64,000 nucleotides of DNA from Rapana venosa (GCA_028751875.1 CM054155.1:11986671-12050670); one strand, 5' to 3'. Positions 1 to 11,335 are shown, counted from the stretch's first letter. Made by a program: numbers and translations. Notes: generated by a model not told the origin, from the letters alone.

Positions 1-36
1 GAGCTCAGTGTTGGTTTCCCCATAAACATAACGTGA

Positions 37-345
37 CGGGATAGCTCAGTGGTCAGACCACTTGCTTTCCCAAGTTAAGATTAAGCAGCATTGAGCGTAG
101 TTACCAAGTGAATGGGTGACTGTTTGCGCGCCTTGGCTTCAGTACATTCCCCCAATTCACCCAGCTGTAAATGGGTACCTGCTCTTTAGGGTCAGGGAAG
201 GTAAAGCAGCGAGGGAGAGGAGATGGGCGCATACTGCTCTCAATATACTGGACCCTGGAGAAGCTGAGGTTTCTGACGTCTCACTCAACGACCGCATAGG
301 TTATGGGAAGACCTTTACCTTTACACATAAACACTGGAGCTTAAG
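37..345 (+). repeat. SINE-A copy, tRNA-headed
   Basis: It starts with a tRNA-like head (gggatagctcagtggtcag, an A-box-like motif). A shared body follows: aagcagcattgagcg, ctgtaaatgggtacctgctc, aaagcagcgagggagaggag, and ggttatgggaagacctttac. The same body occurs at 11,949, 31,196, 50,514, 17,095 and 36,335 on +, and at 13,257-13,680 and 32,519-32,942 on the minus strand. It is a dispersed Pol III-type retroposon and not a tRNA gene. Confidence 0.8.
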
Positions 346-448
346 CCATGGAACGAAACAAATGTGCAGATGGTACAAGTGATAAGGATTTTATATGCAT
401 TTTTTATCAATTCATCCATCAAACAAAAAAAAAACAAAAACATTTTTA

Positions 449-948
449 NNNNNNNNNNNNNNNNNNNNNNNNNNNNNNNNNNNNNNNNNNNNNNNNNNNN
501 NNNNNNNNNNNNNNNNNNNNNNNNNNNNNNNNNNNNNNNNNNNNNNNNNNNNNNNNNNNNNNNNNNNNNNNNNNNNNNNNNNNNNNNNNNNNNNNNNNNN
601 NNNNNNNNNNNNNNNNNNNNNNNNNNNNNNNNNNNNNNNNNNNNNNNNNNNNNNNNNNNNNNNNNNNNNNNNNNNNNNNNNNNNNNNNNNNNNNNNNNNN
701 NNNNNNNNNNNNNNNNNNNNNNNNNNNNNNNNNNNNNNNNNNNNNNNNNNNNNNNNNNNNNNNNNNNNNNNNNNNNNNNNNNNNNNNNNNNNNNNNNNNN
801 NNNNNNNNNNNNNNNNNNNNNNNNNNNNNNNNNNNNNNNNNNNNNNNNNNNNNNNNNNNNNNNNNNNNNNNNNNNNNNNNNNNNNNNNNNNNNNNNNNNN
901 NNNNNNNNNNNNNNNNNNNNNNNNNNNNNNNNNNNNNNNNNNNNNNNN
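449..948. other. Assembly gap, exactly 500 N
   Basis: Exactly 500 N lie between sequence matching unit position 12,350 on the left and 19,735 on the right, as judged against unit B. A round 500 suggests a placeholder of unknown size. Comparison with units B and C predicts about 7.4 kb here. Any reading frame through the Ns is meaningless. Confidence 0.98.
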
Positions 949-1205
949 GTTGTTGTGTGTGTGTGGTGTGTGTGTTGTTGTGTGTGTGTGTTTGGTGTGT
1001 GTGTTGTGCGTGCTGGGCGCGCGTGTGTGTTTACATTTTTTTTTTGAAAAAAAAATGTTATTGTGGCTTGGTGTGTGTTTAATTTGAATTTTTTAAAATT
1101 TTTAAATCGAAATGGTGCATGTGAAAGAATGGTGAATGGAGCGCTTTGATTTGTTTTTTGAAAGATTTAGGTGTATGAATTTAGTATTATTATTATTATT
1201 TTACC
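949..1205 (+). mobile_element. 3' tail of CR1/L2-like LINE (unit A)
   Basis: A GT-rich array is followed by the LINE 3' tail: a gcgctttgatttgttttttg-type block, then a gatttag-type block, then an ATT repeat at about 1,185-1,201. It equals 19,735-20,050 in unit B and 39,021-39,345 in unit C. The body of the element falls in the gap. Confidence 0.65.
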
Positions 1206-1945
1206 CCTTGGTCCCCCTTTTGTCCTTTCCAGTTGGATAGTCTTGGCCGTCCACATGTTCCGGACTCCCTGTACCACTTTGTTGTTTTTTAAAAAAATAA
1301 AGTCAAAAAGTTATGGGGTTTGATGGCATTTTATGTTTTTATTTTCTTTACCCATTAAAAAATGTAATTCCTGCAAGAAATACCAAGAGCTCTCTCCTTT
1401 GCCTGTATCTTTTTTCAATGTTGTTTTTTGGTTCACTTTTTAAATTTGATATTAAATAGGGGGAGTACCCAGGGAACGTTCAATCTGTCTTGAAGTGATG
1501 GCCATGTAACTGTTGTTCCAGAGGACTTTGATTTTTGGTATTGCAGTGTGGCGGGCTTTGGAGGAATTTCGGTTTTGATCCTTCATACGATACTATAACC
1601 CCTAGTATTGATCTTCAAAGGTTTAATATTTTGCAGCGAAAATTATTTGTTAGGGGTTTGCTATTGGCCTATTTGTCTCACGGGGGTTTTTCGCATGTCT
1701 GCATCCCATATGCTGCGAGGCTTTCAAGATGTTTCCGTTTGACTAGCGCTTCTTTTCCGCAGGCCCATCGATGTTTGTCGAAAAGTCAATTTGTAATTGT
1801 TGCCTTCTTGCTGATGTTCCTCATGGTTTTCAAGTACGTCAGCGATTATTCTGTTAAGAAGTGTGAAGAGAGTTGGAGAGAGAAGACATCCCTGGAATTT
1901 CTCCAATTGTGGTTCGGAAAAACCCGTCTCCTTGTTGCTATCTTT
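1206..1945 (-). mobile_element. RTE-like reverse transcriptase fragment (unit A, noisy)
   Basis: Reading the minus strand from 1,945 down gives remnants of the RTE-like RT seen more clearly at 20,840-20,056. These include a D-S-N-K start, a C-L-L-S-P-T-L-F block and a post-YADD region. It holds many one-base deletions relative to units B and C. Confidence 0.6.
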
Positions 1946-2534
1946 AGGGGAGGGGAAAATTTTAAAGGGAGAGAAAAAGGAGGGGTGAACAGAAAAAGGG
2001 GGGACCAAAAACATCGCAGAAAAGACGTGGAAAAAAAAACGACTGCATAAAAGAAGTTATATTGATAGAAAAAATCGGTAGAATAACTTCTCGTTTGACA
2101 TTCAAGATTGAAGGGAAAAGGGGAAAAGGGCGGAAAAGAAGAAGAACAAAACAACAATAAAAGCAGCAAAAAAACATTAAAAAAGAATACCACCATCACC
2201 ACCCCCCAAAAAAAAAAAAACAACACCAACAAAAGGAAGAGATGTAACACAGATTTCTGGATGGGGGTCTTGAAAAAATGACTGGATCTGGAGGGAGAAA
2301 AGCCAATCGGTTTGGGTGTGGGATTCGATGTGCTGCACTTGAGGTGTGGGTTTAAAATCTCCCATGAGCAGTTTGTCTACGAGGGGTGTTTCTTCTCCTA
2401 GAGATAACAGTGGTTCCACTCCAGGTTCCTGAAAGCCCCACATCAAAATTAAAAACAAAAGTTCTCCTGTATGATCTATTAGTATCCCTTGTGCGGGGTT
2501 TGGAATCCCCATTAAGTACTTCAGATAAAACAAT
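1946..2534. other. Unassigned unit sequence with CAA/CCA-rich stretch (unit A)
   Basis: Purine-rich sequence followed by an A/C-rich block near 2,190-2,240. It equals 20,841-21,444 in unit B and 40,145-40,744 in unit C. No domain was recognised. Confidence 0.5.
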
Positions 2535-2715
2535 AAAATCTAGGTCCGTGTGTGAACGCGGGCGGACTCTTGCCACACTTTTAAACTTATTTCTGCTTTT
2601 TTTGGGTGGGCCATTGTGTGCCGGTGAGAACCATTATAACTTTTATTAACGACATACCTGGACGTAAAAATGCACATTTTGGTTTCCTTATTCCAAATTA
2701 AAGAATAAAATAAAT
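2535..2715 (+). repeat. SINE-D body fragment (unit A)
   Basis: Contains the SINE-D body elements ccgtgtgtgaacgcgggc, a tttctgctttttttgggtgg-type block, gacgtaaaaatgcaca and the ending ccaaattaaagaataaaata. The tRNA-like head is missing. Compare the headed copy at 56,440-56,775. Confidence 0.6.
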
Positions 2716-2719
2716 AAAC

Positions 2720-3020
2720 ATTTCCAACTCCTTTGTAGGCAGTAGCAGTGGCCGGGGGTTGAACAATCATGCATCCCTTCAACCGGGGGCCCCCCCCAAG
2801 ACACAGACACCCCCTGGTTGTCGGATATTTGAGAAACTTCCCCCAAAGAACATCCCTAAAGTGAATGAGCTCGACTGTTTTGTCCGGTTTTTCCTGTGGC
2901 CCACAGCCACCATTTGGGGTTGAAACTAGCAAGGTCCCAAAAATCCCTATGATCTTATGGATTTGAGCCTGAAACCTCCGTGGTAACCCAAGGTGTTTTA
3001 ACCCACTGTTTTCAGGGAGT
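2720..3020 (-). repeat. SINE-C-related copy, minus strand (unit A)
   Basis: On the minus strand it holds the SINE-C body (acaaccaggg-type block, cccaaatggtggctg-type block) and ends in a decayed tRNA-like head near 2,960-3,010. Equivalent to 21,640-21,960 and 40,940-41,265. Confidence 0.5.
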
Positions 3021-4089
3021 GGTCCTATGAGTATTTAAAAAACTTAGAAACGGTTTTTTTTTTACCTGTTACTGCCACTTAAAAAAAAAAGGGGGAAAAA
3101 AAAATTTACGGGAGATATAAAAAAAATGATGCCTTAAGTCAATTTAGATCAATCTGTTTGTCATTAAAAAAGTAGAAGTTTGGGTAGAATGACTTTACGT
3201 TTAACTACTAGTCGATATAACTTGGAAAGGGCCCCTAAATGTTCTTTCTGTCGAATTTGGAAAAGTCAAAATGTGAAAAAAATGACATTAATTAACAAAA
3301 AATTTTAAAATTTGACAGTTAATTCGTGCCAATTTCCCGGCCCTCCTGCCGTGAAAGGTAGCAGTGAAACTTTTTGGCTGCGCCGTTTTTGTTTTTTCCC
3401 CTTTAAAAAAGTAATACTTTTAAAAGAAGATCACATGTTTCCGACTCAAGCCTTAAAACGTCTTACCACAGCTCTCTCTCTGAACAGCGTACCCTTTTTT
3501 TTCAGATCTTGCTGATTGTCTGTTTGTTCCTGTGTTCAGTGGTGGAAAAAAAATGGGGTCTTTTTTGTATTTTAAAAAACGCGCTAAAGTTTGTCTTTGA
3601 ATGGCAAGTAGTGTTTTTTCTCTGTCTTGTGGTTTTTGGCCCTGAGCCCCTAAATTCCTTAATTATTTTTTTTTTTTCTTCGTTCAGAATTTGACTGTTA
3701 AACCAAGCCAGAACACCAAAAAAAAATTTTTGTGGTTGCTTTTGTTAAAAGAAATCATGTTTTTTGGGTAAAATATTCAGCAATTAAAAAATCCATCACA
3801 AATTTTTTCGATTTTTGGGCTTTGTTTCTTTTGTGTCTGTAGCGTTATAAGTTTTAAACGACATGCAGGCAAAATACACACACCAAGAACCCTCTGCAGC
3901 CAGATGAAACATTGTACTGTGCTCCTGTATTTCTTTATTTTTAATATAAAAAACTGTCCTTTTAGCAATTTTATATCCTGTCACTCTCAATTATGACTGC
4001 GACAAGCCCAGGGAATTTAGCCCCTCCCTAAGGGGCCTTTTGCTTTGTTTTTTTTAAATTTAAAATTTAAATATCTGATAAAATTATTT
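3021..4089. other. Unit sequence with degraded promoter-like block (unit A)
   Basis: Equivalent to 21,961-23,084 in unit B, including the block with ttggctgcgccg (about 3,377). The TATAAAAG of units B and C reads ctttaaaaaag here, and the E-box is lost (cctcctgccgtgaaaggtag). The many indels may be sequencing noise. Confidence 0.45.
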
Positions 4090-4410
4090 AGCCCTTTTTC
4101 TTCTTCTTCCAAAATCAGACAACAATTTTTTTTGTCCGTATAAAGCAAAAATGCGTTTTGACTGCCGTCAAGCAACTGAAAGTAATCCAGCAATTGCTTC
4201 AGCATGGGGGAATTTTATCTGTTAAGCCTTTTTTGAAAAATTCTGGAGAAGGGACAAAGGAGGCATGAAAGGGGGCAAAAAGGACAGAGGGAAGAAAAAA
4301 AACAAGGAGAAAAAAAGAGAGGGATAGAAAAGAAGATAATTTAAACAGAATTTTCCAGAGTGGCATGCTGTTTATATTAAGGACCGGCATCCCCACGGGG
4401 ATTATTATTC
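4090..4410 (+). repeat. Repeat F copy (unit A)
   Basis: Shares gcaaaaatgcgtt, ccgtcaagcaactg, gaaaagaagataat and gcatccccacggggattatt with 23,085, 42,385, 55,870 and 56,990. It is a ~330-bp dispersed repeat with no obvious tRNA head or coding potential. Confidence 0.65.
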
Positions 4411-4514
4411 TTATGGATTTTTCTTTAAATAAAAAATAAAATTGTTTGTGAAAAAAAAAGGCAATGGGTTTTCTTAAAACCCCCCATTTTGACTGTGGCA
4501 AAACATCCGTGCTC

Positions 4515-4640
4515 GGTGTGTTGTGGTGTGTGGTGCAGTTTTGTGTGTGGGTGGTGTGTGTGTGTTTTGTGTGTGTGTGTGTGTGTGTTGTGTGTGTGTT
4601 GTGGTGTGTGTGTCGGGGGGCCTGTGGGGGTTGTAAAATT
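4515..4640. repeat. GT microsatellite (unit A)
   Basis: Imperfect GT array at the locus where unit C carries an inserted I-clade LINE. Units A and B lack that insertion. Confidence 0.85.
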
Positions 4641-5091
4641 GGTCAGTGCAAGTTAACTGAAAAAAATTGATGGATGTGATGTAAAATTCAAAAAAAAAAC
4701 ATGGTTTAAAAATACTCAAAAACAATTTCTATATGATTTAATGGTGATATAAAATGCAGATATTCCAAAATTTAAAGATAGTATCTTTAAAATATTTCTT
4801 GCATTTAAAAAGCCCCCTCCCCTTATCTATTCCCCCCTTAAATCACTGTTTGTTTGTTAGTTAATTGTTCTCCTGGGTAACTTTTGGTGTCATTAGCACA
4901 AGTAAAATCACTGGGGGGAAACTTTAGGTCAATGTTTTTGTGTTTCCCTTTTTTTTAACCCTCTTTGTTTTTAACCTGAGATACTGACCCCTATCCCCCT
5001 TTCTCTCTCCCAAATTATATATCATGCTTTCAGTGTGCTTCATTTGGGCCCAACCCTTTTTGTTTTTATATTTCCCCATTTTAACTTTGTC
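4641..5091. other. Unassigned spacer (unit A)
   Basis: AT-rich unit sequence between the GT array and SINE-B, equivalent to 23,644-24,118. Nothing recognised. Confidence 0.4.
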
Positions 5092-5455
5092 ATATGGCCT
5101 AATGGCTAAGGGCCCGTTCATTTCAATCTGGGGTCCATGAAGTGTGGGTTTCGAATCTCGGTGGTGTTGGTAATTAAAGGAATTGTTTACGATCTTCCAT
5201 GTCAATTTTTCATGTGCGCCCTGCGAGTGCCCTTTTTTCCCTTTGTGTATACCCATACAGAAGGTCTAAAAATGCACCTTAAAAATCCCGTCATTCATGT
5301 CAGGTTTTGGGGGTTTTTCGGAAGCACGAAAAATACCAGCAAAAAATCCCCCAAGTGGAATGTGGCAACCCTTTATGGGGGGTTAAAAAAAAACAACCGT
5401 ACTCGCAAAAATTCAACCCCCCCCCCCCCCCCCCCCCTTAATTTTGTGAATTCGT
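5092..5455 (+). repeat. SINE-B copy (unit A)
   Basis: tRNA-like head tggcctaatggctaag. A decayed B box reads gggtttcgaatctcgg at about 5,145. The body includes ttgtttacgatcttccatgt and atcccgtcattcatgtcagg. It ends near a 21-nt C run (5,417-5,437). Confidence 0.75.
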
Positions 5456-5541
5456 AGTTAGATGAGGAAAAACATCATCAAACAACAAAAAAATTTCATG
5501 TTTTTTTTTCCCTTTTTATCTAATTTTTCCGTTTTTTACAG

Positions 5542-5694
5542 TGCAGGTCATCATGAAAACCACCGCCTCTTTTTTTGACTGCCTGGGCAGGCAAACCTCA
5601 TTCGGCGGTGCCCGGCGGGTTCCGGTCTCTCCAGCAGTCTGAAAATTCGGATGTTGTGGATGAGTCTCTCTGATGGCTTCCCTTCTGGGAACAA
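5542..5694 (+). pseudogene. Signal-peptide exon, disrupted (unit A)
   Basis: Equivalent of the unit B signal-peptide exon. The acceptor tttttacag and the ATG (5,553-5,555) are present, and the first codons match (M-K-T-T-A). The frame is then lost through indels in the hydrophobic core. Given the one-base noise across this part of unit A, the breaks may be sequencing errors rather than true decay. Confidence 0.4.
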
Positions 5695-7247
5695 GTCGTT
5701 TGTGTCTGTTGTTGCTGTTCTCTGTTTGTCTTCGTATCTTGTTTGGGTTTTTGTTGTTGGGGTTGGGGGGAGGGTTATGCGGGTTGGTTATTTGGGTTTT
5801 TTTGGGGGGTGGGGGGGGGGGTTTTTTGTATTGTTTTCTCTCTGAATTTTTTGTGGTTATCTTGCCCATTTTTTTTGTTTAATAATTCTTTTGGGGGGAA
5901 GGGGTGGGGGGTACTTGTTTCTTATCTTGGACTTGATTCCTTTTCATCCCTTTTTTTAGTGATTCGGTGTGAGTGAGGTGTGTGTGTATGTGATGTGTGT
6001 GTTGTGGTGTGTGTGTATGGTGTTGTGTGTGTGTTGTGTGTGTGGTTTTGGGTGTGTGGTTGTGTGGTTGTGGTGTGTGTGATGTGTGTTTTTGAGTGTG
6101 GTATGTGTGTGTTGTGGTGTGTGTGTATGTGTGTTGTGGAGTGTGTGTATATGTGTTTGGGTTAGTGTGTTTTATGTATGTTGTGGGTGGTGTGTGTGTA
6201 CGCCGCACCAGAGAAAGAGAGATGAGGAGAGGGGGGACAAGACAGAGACAGAAAAAAAGATTCGTTTTAAAACAAAAAGGCAAAAACCACCCCAAAAACA
6301 ACAGAAGTCCATACAGCTGTAAGTAAAAAGTGGGAATCTGTGCTACTCAATTATTTGTCTGTTAATGATCGGAAAAGGGGTCAAAGTTAAACACCCCCCC
6401 GACCCCAAAACCATTTTCTGCATCCTTCCACCCAAGCTTAACTTAAAAGCAGCCTATATGGTTAGAAGAAAAGTGTCTTTTTAGTGATGGCTACATTTCG
6501 TTCATAATTCGCCCGAAAATGAAAATTTTTCTGCTGACCACAGACTGTGTTGTTCCCAAAATAAGAAAATTAACCCTGTGAGTTTACTTTGTCCCCATTT
6601 TCAGCCCGGCTGTGGTTTTGGGGTTTTTTTTTGAGCTAGTTTGAGAAAAATGGTTTGGTGGGAAAAATGGTAAGGTTTTGTGAAAAAATGTATCTTCATG
6701 GGCTTGAGGTGTTTTTTCCCACCCCAATTCTGTTGTAAACAATGATTATGATGAAAAGTAGTATAAGAGTTTTATTTTACAATAAGATCCCTAGTCATTC
6801 TTTGTTTTTTTTTTTAGAATACTTGGATGTAAACTACGATTTGGGGGGGAAATGTTTTCGAATTTACAGTGCAAAGAGTTGATTGGTTTTTAGGCTCTGT
6901 TTCCCTTTGAGTTCAAAGAAACGAGGACTTGAATTGTACGTGAAAGTTAAGATTATGGGTTCTTAAATGTGGATGGATAGGTTTTTGATATGTAAGTAAT
7001 TAAAATGCTGCCTGTACCAAACACATGCGCGCATGCATTGTACGTACGCACACACACCTACACACAAACTCCGCAGGCACGCACACACGCTGAAAAGGCG
7101 GATGAAAAACAAAGCTGGTTAAAATGACTCTTTTACCTGAATACAAAGCTGCAGAACACCGTGCTTGGGGGCCCCACCATCACTGCACTTCAAGGATGGG
7201 GTCAAAAAAAGCACGACAACAGCCACGAGTATCTCTGATCTGGGCAG
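5695..7247. other. Intron equivalent with TG-rich array (unit A)
   Basis: Corresponds to the first coding intron of the candidate gene. It contains a G/T-rich tract, a TG array (about 5,965-6,205), an AGAGA stretch, and decayed direct repeats around 6,640-6,960. No coding domain was seen. Confidence 0.4.
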
Positions 7248-7301
7248 CTGGGAACGCTTGCCAAAAAAACAAAATCAAACAAAGGTTTGGGGCCAGTACT
7301 A
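7248..7301 (+). pseudogene. Middle exon of candidate gene, disrupted (unit A)
   Basis: Matches the 60-nt exon at 26,359-26,418 and 47,309-47,368 but has one-base losses (gggaacgcttgcc) and a changed donor: agtactagtggga instead of agtactacgtgagg. The coding frame is not preserved as written. Confidence 0.35.
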
Positions 7302-7559
7302 GTGGGAAATGTTACAGGGGAGAAGGGGAAAAGACCACCACTGAAGAACAGAAGAAAAACCCTGGAAAAAGAGACAGCAAACCAGGCTTCAGTAACCCCC
7401 CGTCCGTGTTTCCTGCACCAGCTGTGGGAGAGACTCCTGCAGGGGTCGGTCTGCTGGAGGTCACTGCAGACATTGTTCCAACAGGGGTGAAGAGGAAAAA
7501 AGGTGGCAGCCCTGTTATCAAAAAACAAAAGGAGGGAAAGTGAATGCAAAAGCATTCAT

Positions 7560-7640
7560 TTGTTTGTTTTACAAAATTCAGTGCTTACAAATTTAATTAC
7601 TATTATTATTTTCATTTGTAAAACCCTTGTCAAACAAAAA
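7560..7640 (+). repeat. CR1/L2-type 3' tail remnant (unit A)
   Basis: tttgttttacaaaattcag followed by a tattattatt stretch matches the LINE/SINE 3' tail seen at 55,800-55,862. The body upstream is not recognisable. The same remnant is at 26,680-26,760 and 47,640-47,706. Confidence 0.5.
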
Positions 7641-7744
7641 AATGGATGCCTTTTTGACCCACTGGTGCCTGTCATAACTGACCAGCTTACTGACATTACT
7701 TCCCGGGTTGACACTGACTCACATTTTTACACCTTGTTCTTATT

Positions 7745-7781
7745 TCATTTTCTCTTCTCCCCTCTCTTCTCTCTTCTCTTT

Positions 7782-7815
<34 letters not shown>

Positions 7816-7835
7816 TCCCCTCTCTCTCTTCTTCT
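7745..7835. repeat. CT microsatellite (unit A)
   Basis: Interrupted CT array that serves as a polypyrimidine tract directly upstream of ctgtgcag. Confidence 0.9.
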
Positions 7836-7844
7836 CTGTGCAGT

Positions 7845-9006
7845 GAAATTGTGTACCTAGGCTTACCTTTACACTACAATGAGTTCAAATGAAAGTGCCA
7901 AAGTGTTTGCAAAAAAGGGGAAAAGAGCACTATTTGATGTTATCAGAGTGTATAATCAGTTTAATAGCATGTCAAGTCAAACATTCTTCAAAATATTCGA
8001 CCCCAAAACCCAACCCATACTTTTGTATTCTTCTGAAGTATGGGGTATTTTGTGTGATAATTATGCAGTCGAAACAGTCCATTTATTTGCTTGCAAAAGA
8101 TTTTTAAATGTTTCCAGCCGCACTCCAAATAAAATGGTGTATGAGACCTTTGGGAGGTATCCCTGCAGATCAACTGTCGCATGCGTGCAGTGAGTATTGG
8201 TTTCGGTTACTTTAAGATGTATGATAGGCGATTGTCAAAGCAAGCTTACCAGATGATGATAGCACTAGACAAGGCAGAGTAAAATGAATTGGGTTTCTAA
8301 ACTGAAGGGATGTTACAAAGTTCGGGATTTGGGTATGTTTGGATGGATCAAGGATTGACAACGAAGAGCATTTCTTGTTATCCTTTAAACAAAGACTCCT
8401 GGATGTGTATAAGCAAGAATGGTTGACAGTATCAGTACCAGTAACAGGCTGAATTTGTATGCATGCTTCAAATCTTCCACACCCTAGAAACTTATTTAGA
8501 TGGTGTGCAACAAAAATGTTTCAGAGACATCTTTATCCGAGTACGCTTTGGAATCAGTGACCTTAGAGTTCACAAAAATCGTTACATGTGTGCAGATGTT
8601 ACAAATAATGACTGTCCATTTTGTCGAGGATCAGAAGAAAATGAACTACATTTGTGTTTTCAGTGTGATACGTATGCTGCCTTAAGACCTAATATCCTGA
8701 AAGAGATTCCTACTCACTATCAGTAAGCAAAAATTAGTATTTGAGCCTTATGGCCACCCAGAACGTTTCAATGATTAGACAACTAGCATGGTTTTTGTTC
8801 AAAGCTTTCAACAAAGAGACAGTAAACTGAGTCTCCTGTCCACCTAGAATTTTGCAACTCTTGATGTTAATCATTTATGCTTGTGTGTTCTTTTCACTTT
8901 TTTCACTTATTTTTCCTGATATACACAGCCTTGTGTTTATAGAGATTTATGTACCCCATGAAAATGGGCAGAGGCCTAAATTCATTAAAATTTATCATTG
9001 TCATTG
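7845..9006 (+). mobile_element. 5'-truncated I/Nimb-like LINE insertion (unit A)
   Basis: The insertion encodes the C-terminal part of a LINE polyprotein, starting inside RT at Y-L-G and running through K-K-G-K-R-A-L-F, I-L-L-Y-S-S-E-V-W-G and P-N-K-M-V-Y. It ends with a zinc-knuckle-like C-P-F-C then H-x4-C motif near 8,620-8,670. It is flanked by a perfect 12-nt duplication tctgtgcagtga (7,833-7,844 and 9,007-9,018), which marks target-primed insertion. Three or more frameshifts break it (near 8,150, 8,280 and 8,310). Unit C lacks it. The clade is uncertain; it is closest in style to the element at 61,860-63,250. Confidence 0.75.
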
Positions 9007-9015
9007 TCTGTGCAG

Positions 9016-9224
9016 TGACGGACGCTCTCCCTCAAAGCCTGGTTCTCAGTGACCACACTGCCAATGACCAGGACACCTTCACACGTCGGCGTCGCTTTTT
9101 CAACAGCGGCCACTCCAGGTACCCCAGTTCCGGCAGACCTTTCCGCTCCCGACCCCGTGTCTTCGTCCCTCGAAGTCGGCCCGGCAACAGAGGCAGCTCC
9201 CGCAACAACGTCAGCCCCTACTAG
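9016..9224 (+). CDS. Last coding exon, Arg/Pro-rich cationic tail (unit A)
   Basis: The acceptor tctgtgcag is followed by 69 open codons to TAG (9,222-9,224). Entry is in phase 1 (one base comes from the previous exon). The product has an acidic patch (H-T-A-N-D-Q-D), then T-R-R-R-R, a furin-type cleavage site, then a 42-residue tail with repeated R-x-R and P-R steps (G-R-P-F-R-S-R-P-R-V-F-V-P-R), nine Arg in this copy, six Pro, no Cys and no acidic residue, ending N-N-V-S-P-Y. This looks like the cationic end of a secreted precursor. The family was not recognised. The unit C copy differs by three bases. The upstream LINE insertion has duplicated its acceptor. Confidence 0.5.
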
Positions 9225-9550
9225 CTGTGTGTGCCCCTGCTGTGTGCTGTGCCCATGGCAGTGGCTGTGAGGTGTCCGGAACAACGCTCTCTGTTCAGAA
9301 TGCCAGCTTCTGTGTGTTGGTTGGTGAGGGCAGTGTCCTGTCCTTCCTGACATATTCAGAACTAACTATCTTGACATACATCTACCCCAAACACCTCGTA
9401 TTGCAGTTCATTATCCGTTCATTACATTCATTATTTGCTATTCGTTTGGTGTGGTATTATGTAGCCTTTATTCAGCTACTAACACATCCCTCTCTCATTC
9501 AAAAGAATAGCACCAATACCTACCTCTGAATAAAATAATCTTGAAAATGT
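9225..9550 (+). other. Putative 3' UTR with AATAAA (unit A)
   Basis: The first ~88 nt after the stop are identical to unit C, then divergence rises. A canonical AATAAA lies at 9,529-9,534, about 305 nt past the stop, which fits a terminal exon. Confidence 0.45.
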
Positions 9551-10584
9551 TCAACGTTGATATTTCAAGCAGAAAATAGTGATCAGCAGACTAAAATCCA
9601 CAGAGAGGTCTCAGGTGAACGACATGATTTTCGCCCAAATGACGGCTCCAAACTTGTTGATATGATTTTTTGCTGTTTAGTATGCAGAATTTGCTAGCTG
9701 TTATAAATACAGAATTTGACATTGCGGTGTTTTTTTTATCTTTGTTTCTTTGTTTTATTTATTTTAAGTTCAAGTTACACCCTTTCTACAGTTTGAAGGA
9801 AAGAACCGCCAGAATTTTGTTTCATTTCCTTTTGACGCTTGTTAATCTGTTCAATCACAAACATCTGTTCGAATGAGGTGAAGACTTCATCTCCTGGGTC
9901 CTCAAGGAAATGTCTATTTTTTACATCACTAATGATCACTGGTAAAACTTTATAATCTCAAGGTCACTGTTAATCAGTGAAAGTAATTTGGCATGACCAT
10001 TACTCATGATGCTGAGTCTGTCAAGGTCGATTTAAGATACACATGATGCTAACAACTCTTTTCTAATTCCTCTAGATTTTGTTCAATTTGTTAAACAGTC
10101 TGCGTTGGGTGTTCACATTGAAATAATATCACGAATGACCATCTTCAAACAAGTTCAGTTTTTATTTTTACGGACGTTTAAAGGGGAAATTTTTTATTGA
10201 ACCGTTTTGTAATAGGTAAAACATGGCTGGGGGGTTCATATGCCTGTGTGTGTGTTTGTGTGTGTGGGCGAGTGTGCATCTGTGATGTGTGTTGTGACCC
10301 GATTGTGTTTGTTTTTTTTTGCAATTAAATCTTGTTTTCCAAAGACTTGCACTTAGACAGCTTTTTTTAATTTTGTGGGGTTTTTTCTGATTTAACTTGT
10401 TGATAATATTATTCAAAATGAAAGTGGTAAAAATGAATACCCATCTTCTCACCTGATTGTAGGTTCCTTACAGAAATTGTAAACGTTGTATTTTCATTTG
10501 CTCCCTGAATATCAATGCAACTGTTACACACCATTTCTGCCAAATAAAGTTGTCGACATATTTTTTCCCGCTTAATATTTTGTT
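9551..10584. other. Downstream spacer (unit A)
   Basis: Unit sequence conserved in B. It includes a ~580-nt part (about 9,850-10,400) that is absent from unit C. No domain was recognised. Confidence 0.4.
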
Positions 10585-10850
10585 GAGAGAGAGAGAGGAG
10601 AGGGGGAGAGAGAGGGGAGGAAAGAGGAGAGAGAGAGGGGGAGGGAGAAAAAAGGGGAGAGAGAGAGAGAGAGAGACAGAAGACGGGGACAGACAGCAGA
10701 CAGAGAGAAAAAAACCCCAAAGAAAATACTACACACACAAACAAACAGAGACGAGACAAAAATTAGGGGGACAGAAAACCCAATAGCGAGACAGAAAATG
10801 AAAAACAGAGACAGAGAGAGAGAGAAAAAGCGAAAGCGAGACCAGAGAGA
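10585..10850. repeat. GA-rich microsatellite block (unit A)
   Basis: Long GAGA/GACA array. Open frames here encode only R-E or S-L repeats and are not genes. Confidence 0.85.
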
Positions 10851-11009
10851 CTCCAGCCTGTTTCTACCTGTGCTTTGTTGGGGGTTTTTGGCGTTTCGGG
10901 GGCACCGCAGTGATAAAGGGAAGTGTGTGAAGTGGTTTCAAGGAGACAACATCTTTTGTTGTTGCTGCCCACCCCCTGTGGCACAGAATCAGGGACATGT
11001 TTTTTATGT

Positions 11010-11335
11010 CGTGATTCATGACGTGAGGGGTGAAAAAATGTGCTGTGGGGTGCATCGCTTTGAGAAAACTGCAGGGGGTATTCGCTTCTATCATAATATA
11101 TCCGACGTCATTCGGCCCAAGAGATACAGCCCCCTGCAGTGTTTGGGCGGTAAATTAAGAAACCTCACATTTGACCGTAAAGGGATGGAGCCCGAGTTGG
11201 TCCCAGTCCCCAACGATCCCCCCAGCAAACCCCTTGGGTAGGAGTGGGCCCGGAGTCCTAAAAAAACCCTATGGTTTTTGAGATTCGAACCCCCCCCTTC
11301 CAGTCCCAACCCGAGGTGCTAAACATGGCCAAAGG
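11010..11335 (-). repeat. SINE-C copy, minus strand (unit A)
   Basis: On the minus strand a tRNA-like head (cccgggttgg-type, then ggttcgaatctcaaaaacc) is followed by the shared body. It forms an inverted pair with the + copy at 11,535-11,865. Noisy relative to units B and C. Confidence 0.65.

Noticed and set aside
348..1087. Open frames of about 230-244 codons across the gap
   Set aside because: They run through 500 Ns; the codons are not real sequence.
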